Shown: positions 10,952 through 23,365, counted from the first letter of the stretch. The stretch: 64,000 nt of DNA from Lumbricus terrestris (GCA_949752735.1 OX457037.1:63985686-64049685); one strand, 5' to 3'. Notes: generated from the letters alone by a model not told the origin. Made by a program: numbers and translations.

Positions 10952-11905
10952 ATAATAATAAGGGCTGTTGATTTCATCGCGTTAACGCGTGCGATTAACG
11001 CGTTAAAACATTTTGCGATTAAAAATTTTAACGCATTAATCGTACGCGTTAATTTGATCTGAATAAAATTAAATCAGAGGCAGAAAAACTCGTTTTAAAC
11101 GGAAGGCTCATACTTAAAACTAGTGATGCATTCTTTTACAAATATTCCCAACAAATTTGAGTAGCCTATTATCGTAGCAATTCGTCGCTCAATTATCACC
11201 TGCATGCGAACGAACCAAAACATTCATCGTCCACTAAGGTTGTTTTCTCACCCCGTCAGACTACGCTGGTTGAACTCCAGGAGATGACCAATGGATTTGA
11301 GGTTTCAAACGATAAATGTTTACAGAAGGACAACTGAGATGAGGTTTGGCAAGAACCGCAACCTTTTGTGAAAAATTGTGACTAGGAAATAATGAGGTTC
11401 AATAGTTTGACTACTAGTCTACTATTGTTAATTAATAAGAGCATTCATTGACCTGACCAATGTAAATAAACAGGTCTTCCAATAAACTACAGTTGACTGA
11501 ATAGAAGCTTATAATTGATTATGATAATCAGAAAATGGTAGTCTAATTTTCACATTTAGTCCGATATCATTTTAATTAAATGTGACTCAAATGAAAAAAT
11601 TAACGGATTTTGAGCAGATGACTAATCTGAACAGTGTTTCAATTCTGTTTGTCATACAAAACTGTTCAATAAACTAAATGTAGAAATTCAATTGACCTAA
11701 GCCAAAGGTTATTGATTATGTTTGCAATAGAAAGAATGCATTCAGTCATTAAAACTTTATGCTTCAGGGTCCTTAGAAAATAGTAAGATTAACATATTTG
11801 AAGGAAATGTATTGCGATTAATTTGCCGTTAATTGCAATTAAAAAATTAATCGTGCGATTAATTTCGATTACAAATTTTAATCGAACAACAGCCCTAATA
11901 ATAAT
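10952..11905 (+). mobile_element. Non-autonomous hAT element, TAGGGCTGTTG family, copy A
   Basis: The element is 10960-11897, with ends AAGGGCTGTTG and CAACAGCCCTA. Subterminal stretches are rich in GCGTTAACGCG and ATTAATCGCGCG, palindromic motifs that may bind transposase. The flanking 8 bp ATAATAAT at 10952-10959 and 11898-11905 are identical. No transposase is present. Copies B to E lie at 17884, 48954, 52251 and 46702. The 8-bp duplication and TAG...CTA ends are typical of hAT elements. Confidence 0.8.
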
Positions 11906-12389
11906 TATAAAGGTCATTAGCGTCGCCCTCCTTCTTTATCCAGGCTTGGGACTGGCACTGCCAGAGTGCAAGCAGTGGTGGAGTTTGTTTACTTAGTCTA
12001 TTTCTTACTAGCGGGCATTATGACAGAGCTTTTTTAACGTGCAGTTCTACACAAAAAGTGCAGTTCTAAATGGATTCGTGCAGTTGTAGAAGCAATTCCG
12101 TCACGTTCCGTGCAGTTAAAACTATTTTAAAATAGGTCATTTTCCTCAGATTGGGACTAATTTACCATGAAGGATGAGAAAGGAGAGAAGAGGATGTGCA
12201 GTTCTAAAAATTCCTTAAAAAAGGCCCTGCATGATTATGAAGTGGTTTTACAAACATCTATTCTATACATTGAATCGACCAATAACTACAAGACCTACTA
12301 TTAGGAACTTTCTTCATTAGCTTGCGATCTGAGTCTTTGTTGGTTTGCTCATCAATACTAGATTCAGTTGATGTTCGTTTCTTTGACAT

Positions 12390-12600
12390 GGCTTATTAAT
12401 GAAAGTGCTAGGATCTGCTACAGATGAAGAAACGTCGTCTCTCTGGCCAAAATCAACTGTAATATTGCAAGAAACGTCAATCGATATTTCAGTTTATACC
12501 CAAAGCGTCAAAAAAGAATAACAACAATTATTAGGTTACTCTAGACCTAAGCTGCAACATTGATGATGACGTCTCGCATTATTGTGACGTCACTCCAAGA
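12390..12600 (-). promoter_or_regulatory. Upstream block of gene 2 with CRE/ATF-type sites
   Basis: A block with GAAAGTGCTAGGATCT, AACGTCGTCTCTCTGGCC and GCAAGAAACGTCAATCGAT is shared with the region upstream of gene 4 (61371-61520) and with a displaced copy at 54081-54275. TGACGTCA lies at 12585-12592 and TGACGTCT at 12567-12574, about 180-200 bp from the ATG. Promoter function is inferred. Confidence 0.5.
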
Positions 12601-12663
12601 ACATGTAGGCTCACACATCACTTATTTAATACAGACTACATAATTATACATGTAGTACACAAG

Positions 12664-14801
12664 CTCCCTATTAGTGTGGTCCACAAAGCTATGGGGAAAA
12701 ATAAAGTTTGAAAAATTCGTGACGGTACCCTTTTATTCTGTTATGCATCATGGGTCAATCATTCCTACCAAATTTTATTGAAATTGCTCAAAGTTTAGAG
12801 GTCGCGCGACAAGGTGAGATATATTACAGCACCCCAACTGTACATTATGTCAACATTCGTTTGTGACTTAGTGATAAAGGTTGTCATACACGTAGGCCCT
12901 ATTGCGTACTTCGATCTGCAGAGAGAAGCTGATGTTATTACTGTTTTGATCAAATACCTTTTTAAAACAAGGGTATACATGGCCTTTGGGTCATTTTTTA
13001 AATAGTAAGAGGGAAGGGATAAATTTACGGATGTACCCGTTGCTAAGTTGATAGCAATGCTTTCGATGGATGGGAACATTTCTCCAGGTATAATACTGCA
13101 AAGCAGCTATTTGATAGATTGCCAGCATGCTACTGGCATGGGCGGAGACTTATGAGGACAGTCCACCAATGTTTTCGGTGGGGGACCGTTCCCCCCTCAC
13201 CACAAACACATGTTCATATCTCCCAACAGTTCAGAAATATACCAAAAACAGCATCGGAAATTTCGAGAGTGTTAGGATAATATCGGTAAATCTTTTAAAA
13301 TATAAGTAGGGTAGAAAAAAGGTCATCAGCCATTTTGGTTGGGAAAATAGTATATTTTCATTAGATTTCGACAAAACGACTAAAACAGGGCGTCAAAAAT
13401 AATTATGGTCGATGAAAATGTGGTCGATGACTCAGCCGTCTCTCGGCGATCGTCCTTCGGCCGCTCATTCGTTCCACCCCTCAACTTCTGGAACAATTTT
13501 TTTCCCTATGGCTACTGGTATCAAAGATGCATGTATGAAGTGAATTAATTACTCGGAGTGCAAAGGTTAAGTCATGGCACAGTGAAAAACAAGACAAACT
13601 GTTGTGATTCTGTTGAAAGATTGCGGCTATAGAGTATTTTTTTCTTCATGTTCTCTGCCCCACGGCAGGTTCGAACTTCCGATGGATGGCAAAGATATTG
13701 TATGCCATCAGAGTCTTGATGTTCAAAGAACAATTCCTTCTTACAGACCAAAAGAAATGCATGTTAGAGACATCAACCTGTTTCCTAGTCTGGTATGCAC
13801 AGAAGCATGATGTCTTGTCCAAACCCGATAACAACACCATCCAGCGACCTTCGAATTCTGAAGTCTATCTTCAGGTACAAAGCGTTCAAAAACAAATTGT
13901 GTCATTTCTGCAGCAACCACCAAAATTCTTTCTAAGGATTTGTAATAATCATGTTTGTGAGGAGTCGGTAGCCTTGGCCTTTTTAGACACAGCCATCAAC
14001 CATGCAACATGTCCAGCAAAAGATGGTCAAGGTATCTCAAATTCAAGAACGAAACGAGCGTATGAAACATACATTCAAGTTGCAACTGAGCCACGTATTT
14101 ACAGGTGGAAAGATCTTGGTACGGTGAAACCTTTGAACTTCCTACAGGTAGTAGAACCGCCATGTGAGTTCCTAAATGAGATTGATACTAAGCAATGAAA
14201 ACAAAATTAGGATTGTCAGAAGGCAAAACAGTGCACAAAGAGTTTCAGGGTTTCAAACGTCAATGCCGAGAGTGGTTGTTAAACTCATTCAAGAAAACAA
14301 ATCATCCATCACTAAAAATGAAGGGGAGAAATATCTAATGCAGGTTGTATCTGCAAAGCACAGAGCTCAGTTCCTTGACGCAATGAAGTATGCGTTAAGC
14401 ATTCTGCTGAGACTCCAGCAATCGAAAACCCTATGTTCAGCATTATGGCTGCCATTGCTATAATTTAAAAAAATTATTTTATGACTAAATTATTAACTTT
14501 ATATCAGCATTCAGTACATCTATATGCCACTCAATCTCTTATGCAGTCTACAATGATCAGTTTATTTTTAAAAACCTAAATTTTAAAAGAGCCCTTTTCC
14601 ACATGCTTTTAATGCTGTCATTTGCTTATTTTTCGGCATTGTCACGAATGGTGGAAACTCAGGAGCATTGCGCCACCACTAAATATCAATCAATCAGGCT
14701 GAAATTTTACACTTATTCATTAATAAGGCAAGGTAACAGAATGAGAAGGTACCGTCAAGGAAATTTGAAAAATAATTTTTGTGGACCACACTACTCCCTA
14801 T
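12664..14801. mobile_element. hAT-type element with 8-bp TSD, inserted in a gypsy fragment
   Basis: The element is 12672-14793. TIRs are TAGTGTGGTCCACAAA on both ends, and CTCCCTAT is duplicated at 12664-12671 and 14794-14801. The interior holds two overlapping plus-strand open frames (see 13686-14463) but no recognisable hAT transposase. The sequence right of the element is Ty3/gypsy RT, so the target was that retrotransposon. Confidence 0.8.
13686..14463 (+). CDS. Unidentified open frames carried inside a hAT element
   Basis: Two plus-strand frames of 170 and 95 codons (13686-14198 and 14176-14463) overlap by 23 bp in different phases and may be one coding region with a frameshift. The first carries FLQQPPKFFLRICNNHVCEE and RWKDLGTVKPLN, the second VVKLIQENKSSITKNEGEKY. 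I recognise no domain. It could be a degenerate transposase, a captured host exon or chance. Confidence 0.3.
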
Positions 14802-17192
14802 GCACTAAAGAAACAGGTCGAAACCAGTGGCGCAACCAGGGGGTGCTGGGGGGTGCTTGAGCACCCCCAGGGCTAAAAAGGTGACCCGCGCAATTTTTCC
14901 AAATCCGATGAATTTTTTGGGTGGAGTGGGGTGGGGTGTGGGGGGTAGGGGTCTTTCGGCCTTTCAGATTACACAATCAAGCAAGTTCCTTCATTCTTCT
15001 GTGTTATCATTTTATTCAAATTCATGGTTCATAAAGCACTTGATTTTAGTGTTCAGCTGGTCTACCTGAGTTTGTCTAGGTCTCGAGGATTTGCCTATCC
15101 TGTATTATATTACATTATCTCACCAATTTATTGATTATATGTCACGACTTAATTGATAGTAACGTGTGTGCAATTTTTTGTGGAAAATTTGACAAAATGA
15201 TAATAGTTTTTAGTTGCTGCATGTTTATTGTAATTATTGTCTTACATAAACTGCCATATTATACCATGATCTTATTTCCTACTATGCAATTATAATTTTA
15301 TTATTTATTATTATAATATAATTAGGATAATATCATATGATATTATAATGTGCATAACTTACGGTGCTGTTATTGGCGGATATTTAGGGCGATAGGGGAG
15401 ACGTAAGCAATTGTTAGGCAACATTCTGAAGTCCTAAACCACCAAAATTTGTGGTAAGGGGACGGAGATGCTTATATCCCCCAATATGTCATAAATATTT
15501 CATAAATATTTATCCATAATGAACAATTTGGTTAAGACGACAGCCTAAAACGCTGTCATTACAGTGTGTGTAAATTAAAAACAATCCTTAGACGATGGGA
15601 TGGGCATTTATTGGAATCTTGTATCACATCTCTGAGCACTAAAATCATGAGTTTTTAAAAATGACAACAGACTTTAAAAGTCACGGTGCACTGTGCAAAT
15701 CCCAAACTTTTAAGTAATTGTGAAACGACACTTTGAAATTTTAAATTAAAATCTATGACTATCAGCATTGAAAATGAGCAATTTTATAAATATGACAGCT
15801 TAATAGCCTACCATAACAGTATGGAAATCAAAAAATAAAACAATGGGGAGGGCATTGAAATCTTAAACCATGTCTTTCAGCAATGAAATCATGATAAATT
15901 TCGCTAAAATGATACCCCAAAATGATACCATTGCAGTGTGGAAATTAAAAAAACTATGTTGGGGAGGAGGCACATCCCCTGCCCAAACCCATTTCCCTGT
16001 TAGGCCTATGTTGAAATCTAAAATCACTTTTTTGTCAGCACGGAAGCAACAGAGTTATTTTGCTAAGTTGACATCTTAGAATGGTACCAAAATAGACGTG
16101 AAAAATCGGATTTTTTTTAATTGTGAGTATATTCATTGAAGTTTAGACCACTCTTGTTAGCAATGAAATGGTATAGGCTATAGCAATTTTGCTTTAGATG
16201 ACAACTTAAAGTGCTGCCATTGCAGTGTGGAAATTAGAAAATTTCTGATGTGGAGGGGCACATCCCCTCCCGAAGTTCCTGCCATCTCGGCCCACGTGCG
16301 TCGGAGATTTTACGTCGGATGCTCACCTTTCCCCAGAAACCTTGATTCCCAGAGAATGGACTATAAAAAAACACAGGTTATTGGGGGGAGGGGGCCAATG
16401 GGCTACATTAAACACTGGTTATTTATTCTGCCACTCGAGGGCAGAGAAGGATTAAGACCCTTTGTTTAATCTAAACAAATGGGAAAGGATATTATTTTTG
16501 TAAGTCCTAAACCGTGCTTTTCAGAAGTTTTCACGACTTTATCGCTCATAAATACAGCTGGCAAACAAGAGCCTGAAACGCGCTCTAGCTCATGCCAAAA
16601 GTTAAAAATGCGTTGGTTTCTGGGGTTCCGCCCCAGACACCACTGGGGGAGCTTACGACGCTCCCCCAGGCCCCTAGTCGGCATTGGCTTCGTGCCTTCG
16701 ACACTCGCTGCTTCGCACCTTCGGCGCTTACAATAATAGTTCTGAGCACCCCCCAGAAAAATGTTCTGGTTGCGCCCCTGGTCGAAACAGAACTGGACCG
16801 TTTGGTGCGTGAAGGTACAATTTCTCCTGTTACCCATTCTGACTGGGCGCCACCAATAGTACCTGTGATTAAAGCTGAAGGTACAGTACGAATCTGTGGC
16901 GATTATAAAATGACCGTCAACAAAGTGTCAAAACTGGATCGTTATCCAATTCCCAAGACAGAAGATCTGTTTACGTCGCTGTGTGGTGGAAAAACTTTCA
17001 GCAAGTTAGATTTGAGCCAAGAGTAGGCTATCAACAAATTATTGTTTTTGGACGAAGAGGCAAGGACATATCTTACAATCAATATGGTCGTTTACCATAT
17101 GGATTATGGAGTCAAGTCTGCTCCGGGAATTTTTCAGAGAGCCCTTGAAAACTTGTTGAGGGACATGCCTTTTGTTATTGTCCGGATGGATG
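14802..17192 (+). mobile_element. Ty3/gypsy reverse transcriptase fragment, left half (interrupted)
   Basis: Gypsy-type pol sequence lies at about 14794-14824 and continues, after a hAT insertion, at 16781-17192. It encodes the start of RT: YALKKQVETELDRLVREG, then WAPPIVPVIK, VRICGDYK, KLDRYPIP, FSKLDLSQ, YLTIN, SAPGIFQRALENLL and ends at VIVRMD. A stop and shifts near 17024-17100 show decay. It ends at GATGGATG (17185-17192) against a third transposon end. The continuation of the same reading, MDDILLTG, is on the other strand at 46254. No LTR, PBS or gag was found. Confidence 0.75.
14817..16788. mobile_element. hAT-type element with 8-bp TSD GTCGAAAC
   Basis: The element is 14825-16780. 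Its ends are CAGTGGCGCAACCAGGGGG and, on the other strand, CAGGGGCGCAACCAGAACAT. GTCGAAAC flanks it at 14817-14824 and 16781-16788. The interior contains repeated segments built around GCAGTGTGGAAATTA and GGCACATCCCCT, in about five imperfect units between 15500 and 16300. Relatives lie at 26360-26652, 32240-32400 and 57060-57320. No transposase frame is seen. Confidence 0.8.
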
Positions 17193-17273
17193 CATGGGCG
17201 TAACATTCCCGTAAAAGTGGTGGTGACTATTCCTTGGCACACAACTTTTCCGTTCAATTCTTTCCTCGGCTTC
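17185..17273. mobile_element. Left end of a hAT-type element (hAT-3) inside the gypsy RT
   Basis: The terminus CATGGGCGTAACATTC begins at 17193 directly after GATGGATG (17185-17192). The matching right terminus, CATAGGCGTAACGTTC read on the plus strand, begins at 46255 next to the same 8 bp in reverse complement (46247-46254). The element body is interrupted at 17274 by another hAT and probably continues at 19324. See the inversion finding. Confidence 0.65.
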
Positions 17274-17332
17274 CTGTACCCCAGCGGTTTTCAAACTTCA
17301 TTTTTATTATCTCCACCCCGTGTATTAGGGTC

Positions 17333-17768
17333 ATAGGGGCCGTCCATAAAGTACGTCACGCTCCAGGGAGGGAGGGGTGTAAGAAAGAGTGACAGTGTGT
17401 GACAGGGGGAGGGGGTCAGGCCATGTGTGACGTCACACATTTATTTTTTAAATTCTTTATTATATTTTTTGCTCTTAGTACCTAAAATCCGACCCGGCCC
17501 GGCCAGGCGTGTCTAAAACCCGGCCTGGCGGGATAAAAGTTGATTTCCCGTCACTATCAAAGCGTTTAGGGACACACGTCACTATCAGAGGGATTAGGGA
17601 TAGTATCCTAGGGTTTAGAGGGTTAGACAAATGGTTATGTTTTTAAATTTTTTGTTCGAAAGTGTGACGTACTTTAGGGGGGTCCGAGATTTGTGACAGT
17701 TTGTGATAGGGGGGAGGGGGTCAAAAATGGTCAAAAATAGCGTGACGTACTTTATGGACGGCCCCATA
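17333..17768. mobile_element. MITE with perfect 27-bp inverted ends
   Basis: The element is 17336-17765. Both ends read GGGGCCGTCCATAAAGTACG, followed by TCACGCT. ATA flanks both sides, a possible 3-bp duplication. The interior is non-coding. Ends of this general form recur in many invertebrates. I do not assign the superfamily. Confidence 0.7.
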
Positions 17769-17875
17769 TTAAGGGGCAAAATTTAAAATAAATGTATAGT
17801 TTTAATCATGTAATCATGTTAACAAAAAGGCAAAATTGGTGTATAACCTCCATAGCGTTGTGTTGCTACGTGTTT

Positions 17876-18773
17876 GTTTTTACTAGGGTTGTTGTTCGAT
17901 TAAAAATTTTAATCGAAATTAATCGCGCGATTAATTTTTTTAATCGCAATTAACGGCAAATTAATCGCAATAAATTTCCTTCAAATATAATAATCTTACT
18001 ATTTTCTAAGGACCCTGAAGCATAAAATTTTAATGATTGAATGCATAAACATATTTAATAACCTTTGGCTTAGGCCTATTGAAGTTCTGCATTTAGTTTA
18101 TTGTACAATTTTGTATGACAGACAGAATTGAAACACAGTTCAAATCAGTCAGCTGCTCAAAATCCGTTAATTTTTTTTCATTTGAGCCACCTTTAATTAA
18201 AATGACATAGGCCTAAATGTGAAATTAGACAGCCGTTTTCTGACTATCAAGATTGATTATTTATTCAGCCAATTGTATAGGCAGACCAGTTTATTTACAT
18301 TGGACGGTTCAAGGGATGCTCCTATTAATTAACGATAGGCCTAGTAGGTCTACTATTGAACCTCGTTATTTAGTCACAATTTTTCGCAAGAGGTTGCGAT
18401 TCTTGCCAAACCTCGATCGTTTCAGTTGTAGTTCTCTAAACATTTATCGTTTGAAACCTCAAATCCATTGGTCATCTCCTGGAGTTCAACCAACGTAGTC
18501 TGACTGGATGAGGAAAGAGAAAGCAACCTTAGCCTAATTGAGCAAAGAATTGCTACGATAATACTCTAATTTTTGTTGGAATATTTGCCAAAGAATGTAT
18601 CACTAGCTTTAAGAATGAGCCTTCCGTTTAAAACGAGTTTTTCTGCCTCTGATTCCATTTTAATCAGATCTAATTAACGCGTGCGATTAATGCGTTAAAA
18701 TTTTTAATCGCAAATTTTTTAACGCGTTAATCGCACGCGTTAACGCGATTAAATCAACAGCTCTAGTTTTTAC
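17876..18773 (-). mobile_element. Non-autonomous hAT element, TAGGGCTGTTG family, copy B
   Basis: The element is 17884-18765, inverted relative to copy A, with ends TAGGGTTGTTG and CAACAGCTCTA. GTTTTTAC is duplicated at 17876-17883 and 18766-18773. Confidence 0.8.
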
Positions 18774-19323
18774 TAGTACAGATATAAAATATCTGGTTTA
18801 ATATTTGTCAAATTCAAACGCAAATTTTAAGGCCACATTTGTCTTTGACAGGAAGAAGAATTTTAAAACCAGTTCACACAGATATGACGTGTTAGAAGGA
18901 ATAAAAAAAGTTGAAACTCGACCAGAAATTAATCGTTAGGCCCATATTGTTCATCTCTTCTTTATTTTGACCTCTAGGCTATAGGCCTACACTGAGAATT
19001 TCTGACTCACATTTAAACACCATTTGTTTCAAAAATTATAATAATACACCTAAAAACATATGTTGCATGCACTAGGCCTATGTAGTAGGCCTAGGTGAGT
19101 CTAATTATAGGTTGTGAAAGAAATAAAATAATGATGATGCTGTTATATGTTGCAACGTTAAAAATCTTTGCTAGGCCCTAATCAAAGAAAGATAGACACA
19201 AAGTCCATAAACACAAAGAAAATTTATATTTCTGTAATTTTTCGCCCACGCTCTACCCCTCCCCCCTCAACCGGCGCCTGGCGTACCCCATGTGCACAGT
19301 TTGAGAATCCATGCGCTGTACCT

Positions 19324-20006
19324 CTTCCCAAGACCCAAGATACAAATTTAGTATGAACTCTGGTGACACCCTTGTCCATTCTCACTTTTTACCATTTCGT
19401 CTCTCTCGCTGGTGAACTCCACGATCTTTCCACTCACGGATGACTAGCCTAAATCAATATTTGAAAACAGCTCTTTCACAAATTTTCATACAGGCTCTTT
19501 CTATTCCATTCTTGCTGACCCTTCCCTAAAGTCTAAGCCAGCTTTTTGGGGTGGGAGGGGGCAAAGGTATGGAGGTCCCTTCAATGATACCTTGATAATA
19601 ACAATGATTCCATAAAGTTTTGTAAGGCTGTTGGCATGCCATGCACTGCTTCGGAGCCATGACGATTTGCGGGAGAGAATTGCTTCGCGTTTCCTCCCCA
19701 AATTTAAAGTGGTAGGGAGTTCCTTCCCTTCCCTCCTCATGATTTAAGTCATGACTGTGGACAATGAACACGCTGTGGAGTGTGGGCAGTGAAGGCCTCT
19801 TCGCTATCAGCATTGTCGTCATTGCGATGTTAATCATGAATAGCCTTTATTATGTTAGGAAGGTGGGGGAGTGAAAATGGGGATGGCATGCGTCTCAAAA
19901 AGCCTCTGCACCTCAACTGCCCACCACGCCACCTACTCGCGGTCCCTCTGTTGAAGCAAAGTGCGTGGTGGACGACCGAGTTTCCGCCGGTATAAGCGAA
20001 CCCAAC
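19324..20006. other. Non-coding stretch, probable body of hAT-3
   Basis: No recognisable gene. It lies between the nested hAT and the inverted-repeat arm at 20007 and is probably the continuation of the element whose left end is at 17193. Short open frames on both strands have no recognisable content. Confidence 0.35.
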
Positions 20007-21089
20007 CAGGCCCGCATTAAGGTAGGTGCTAAGGGTGCTGCAACACCCGGGCCCGCAGCTTTAGGGGCTCGCATTTTCGGAAACGATGAAATTTCTTAGC
20101 AAGAATACTGCAACAATAATGAAAGTTATCGTCGATGAAATTTTGACAAAGTTCTCCCACACATCCGATTTAATAGCTCCAGCTTATGAATTGGTTGAAA
20201 TCGCAGGAACTTATTGTTATTGCAATAAATTTATCTTTGGGAACAGGGCCGGATTAAGAAATGTGAGCCCTTTTGTGGGGCCCTGCTTGGAGAATTTTTG
20301 CGGATTTTCGGCCAAAAATTTTGATGACCTTTGTTAGTCGTTTGGTTGAAATTTTCTAAAAATATAAAAATTGTAGAAATTTTTCCCGCAAGTGTGGGGC
20401 CCCCCTAAAGTTTGGGGACCCCTGTTTGGCCGAACATGCAGAACATGCCTTAACCGGCATCCTGTTTGGGAAGTATCAACAGTGATGGGCTATCTTAAAT
20501 TAGGTCATGCCGGTCAATCATTTTGAGTAGTTTCTTTAAAATAATGAGAAATATCGTTAGAAGACTTGTTATTGTATACCGTAACTCCTAATTTCTTAAA
20601 CCTATTATATCTTATCATCTTCTTCTCTAGTTTTCTGTCTCCGAGGCTGGCTGAAATGTCCGATTCCTCTTCCTCAAACTTTCCATAGGTCTATCCATTT
20701 GTTATTAGCCTATCCAATCCAGCCTGTAGGCTATCCTACCCACTTTGTCTCGATCTCTTTCACTGTGTAGGCCTACTCTTCTCCGATATTTCCTAGACCT
20801 AGATAATTGTTGCAAGAATATCATGACGCTCTAAAGAGCTGTTTGCCAGGATATTATTGGAGTCTGCAAAAGAAATAGGATGCTATATTTTTATTAACCT
20901 ACCATGGAAATAGGAAGAACGAACTTATAAATTTAAATTTAAGAAATTACGATAAACTGAAAAGAAAAGAGAAAACAGGAATCCAGAGAAACGGATGATA
21001 AAACATTGACATGGAAAGCACGTGGTGTTGTTTGGATGTGAGACATGAACCATGAGAGCAAGCAATAATAATTATAATCATAAGAAGAC
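20007..21089 (+). repeat. Left arm of a 1-kb inverted repeat (repeat R)
   Basis: It starts with CAGGCCCGCATTAAGGTAGG, a hAT-like terminus, and is homologous over its whole length to the reverse complement of 22314-23365. Homology breaks at AAGAAGAC at the inner end. It contains a small hAT MITE at the same relative site as the other arm. No target duplication flanks the pair. Confidence 0.75.
20236..20472. mobile_element. Small hAT MITE in repeat R, left arm
   Basis: The element is 20244-20464, with ends CAGGGCCGGATTAAG and, on the other strand, CAGGATGCCGGTTAAGG. TTTGGGAA is duplicated on both sides. The same insertion, internally shortened, is in the right arm at 23003-23111, so the MITE predates duplication of R. 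Confidence 0.75.
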
Positions 21090-22313
21090 TGGAGGTCTTC
21101 GAGATGTGGAAGTGGGAACAATGAAGAAAATCAACTAGATGGCACATAGATCTAAGCATAGGGCTTATAGATATAAATAACAATTATTGAAGAATCTAGT
21201 CGTTCGTTCCTTCTGTCACGTATTGTAGACTTATATCTACTAGTGTAGGAAACTTTTCCTTGGAAACAATTACATGCGTACCAAAGGAAAAGGGTGCTAG
21301 GACAAAATGTCCCCGGACAAAATGTCCCGGACAAAATGTCCCGGACAAAATGTCCCTGGACAAAAAGTCCCCGGACAAAAAGTCCCCGGACAAAAAGTCC
21401 CCGGATAAAATGTCCCCGGACAAAAAGTCCCCGGATAAAATGTCCCCGGACAAAAAGTCCCCGGACAAAAAGTCCCCGGACAAAAAGTTCCCGGACAAAA
21501 TGTCCCCGGACAAAAAGTCCCCGGATAAAATGTCCCTGGACAAAAAGTCCCCGGATAAAAAGTCCCGGACAAAATGTCCCCAGACAAAATGTCCCTTACA
21601 GAAAGTCGCAGGGTAAAAGTGATGTCCCTACACCAGATGTTCTCAACCATTTTCGTCCCGCGACACACCTAAACTTGCGACTAAATTTAGCGACACATCA
21701 TTCAATCGGCATAATGTGAATGTCGTTCGGATTGAAAAGTGTTAAAGTTAAACATGTTTATTTATATCAAATTTGCTATCAAACTCATTTTTATTTAAAA
21801 TACTAAATTGCAGACATATTTAATAAATAAAAGTAATTATATTGAATTTCTATCAAATTCTTTAGTATGATTCAAAACTTCTAGATTATAGCTTTGCCCA
21901 GAACTGAGTTCTTGAAAATTGTTTTTACATGTCCTTCATTTTGTGATCACATTTCAGCTCAAAGAGTTGTTCACTGTTCATTGTCGTTTAAGTTTTTTCA
22001 TAGGTGCTATCGCAAACGTGTTTAAATAGGTCTATGTCACATACGTTTAAAGGTAGTCACAAACGTCATAGCTGCACCATATCGCGGTAAAATGGAAAAG
22101 ATAAATAAAGCGCAATGAATTCTCACTGCAGTCATCCTCTGAACTTCCAAAGTACCTGTAATTAAGTCAGTGTGTAATGCGAGAACGACGGACGTATGTT
22201 GTGTTAATTTAGTAGTGAAGATTGGTTTTAATTATGATTATTTATACATACAGCGTTATGTCAGTTTGAAAAATAAACGAAGATTAGACCTATTGTAATC
22301 ATTATTAAATCGC

Positions 22314-23365
22314 GTCTTCTTATGATTATATTGCTTGCTCTCATGGTTCATGTCTCAAATCCAAACAACACCACGCGCACTCCATGTCAATGTTTTATCA
22401 TCCGTTTCTCTGGATTCCTGTATTCTCTTTTCTTTTCAGTTTATCGTAATTCCTAAAATTAAATTTGTAAGCTCCTTCCTATTTTCAGGTCTAATAAAAT
22501 ATAGCATCATATTTCTTTCGCAGACTTCAATAATATCATGGCAAAAAGCTCTTTAGAGCGTCGTGATTTTCTTGAACCAATTATAAGGTCTATAAATTAT
22601 CGAAGAGTATAGACCTACACAGTGAAAGAGATCGAGACAAAGGAAGTGGGTATGGACACAGACTGAGGGCAGACTCAGTGCGAACAACGGTCATGAAAGA
22701 AAAATTAAGAGAAGCGAACAAGAGGAGGACCACGACAGGTTATGCTGGATTGGATAATAACAAATGGATCAGCCTATCGAAAGTTTGAGGAAGAGGCATC
22801 GGACATTTCAGCCAGCCTCGGAGGCAGAAAACTAGAGAAGAAGATGATAAGCTATAATAGGTTTAAGAAATTAAGAGTTATCCAATAACATGTCTTAATT
22901 CTAGCGTTATTTCTCTCAATATTTTAAAGAAGCCAGTCAAAATGATTGACCCGCATATGGCCTAATTTAAGATAGCCCATCACTTTTAAATTACTTCCCA
23001 AACAGGGCCGGATAAAATTTCAACAAAACGACTAAAAAGTCATCAACATTTTTGGCCGAAGATCTGAGAACATTTCCCGAACAGTGCCCCACATTTCTTA
23101 ATCCGGCCCTGTTCCCAAAGATAAATTTACAATAGGCCTAACAATAAGTTCCTGCGATTTCAACCAATTCATAAACTGCTGGAGCTAATTAATCGTAGGC
23201 CCATGTGTGGGAGAACTTTGCCAAAATTTCGTCGACGATAACTTCGTTTTTATTAATGTTGCAGTATTCTTGCAAAGAAATTTCATCATTTCCGAAAATA
23301 CGGGCCCCAAAAACTGCGGGCCTGGGTGCTGCAGCACCCTTAGCACCTACCTTAACGCGGACCTG
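22314..23365 (-). repeat. Right arm of the 1-kb inverted repeat (repeat R), inside FB2
   Basis: Reverse complement of 20007-21089 with scattered differences. Its outer terminus, on the minus strand, reads CAGGTCCGCGTTAAGGTAGG. It includes the shortened MITE 23003-23111 flanked by TTCCCAAA. The stretch 21634-22313 between the FB2 array and this arm has no recognised gene. Confidence 0.75.
22995..23119. mobile_element. Small hAT MITE in repeat R, right arm
   Basis: The element is 23003-23111, a 109-bp deletion derivative of the MITE at 20244-20464. It is flanked by TTCCCAAA, the reverse complement of the duplication in the left arm. Confidence 0.65.

Larger units (their letters stand above)
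6910..12389 (-). pseudogene. F-box / beta-propeller gene 2, frameshifted
   Basis: Exons on the minus strand: 12389-12326, 9977-9922, 8944-8737, 7777-6910. The summed length is 1196 nt, one base short of a whole frame. The propeller exon is open from its start to about 7329, where the frame stops, and the homologous sequence continues in another frame from about 7370 to the stop at 6910. A one-base loss at about 7360-7372 explains this. The exon 1 donor is GCAAGC where paralogues have GTAAGT, so intron 1 would need a GC-AG splice. The F-box exon matches that of gene 4 closely (LPIELIECILIRAV). Intron 1 holds a LINE remnant and a hAT element, and intron 3 holds AAT/ATT microsatellites. The frameshift could be a sequencing error. 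Taken at face value the gene is broken. Confidence 0.75.
17274..19323. mobile_element. Nested hAT-type element with near-perfect 8-bp TSD
   Basis: The element is 17282-19315, with ends CAGCGGTTTTCAAACT and, on the other strand, CGCATGGATTCTCAAACT, related to the widespread CAGTGGTTCTCAAACT hAT end. CTGTACCC and CTGTACCT flank it. It contains a MITE (17336-17765) and hAT copy B (17884-18765). No transposase found. Confidence 0.65.

Noticed and set aside
21294..21719. Array of short palindromic units resembling a CRISPR
   Set aside because: Units are contiguous without spacers, inverted at the other end of a transposon, and the DNA is eukaryotic.
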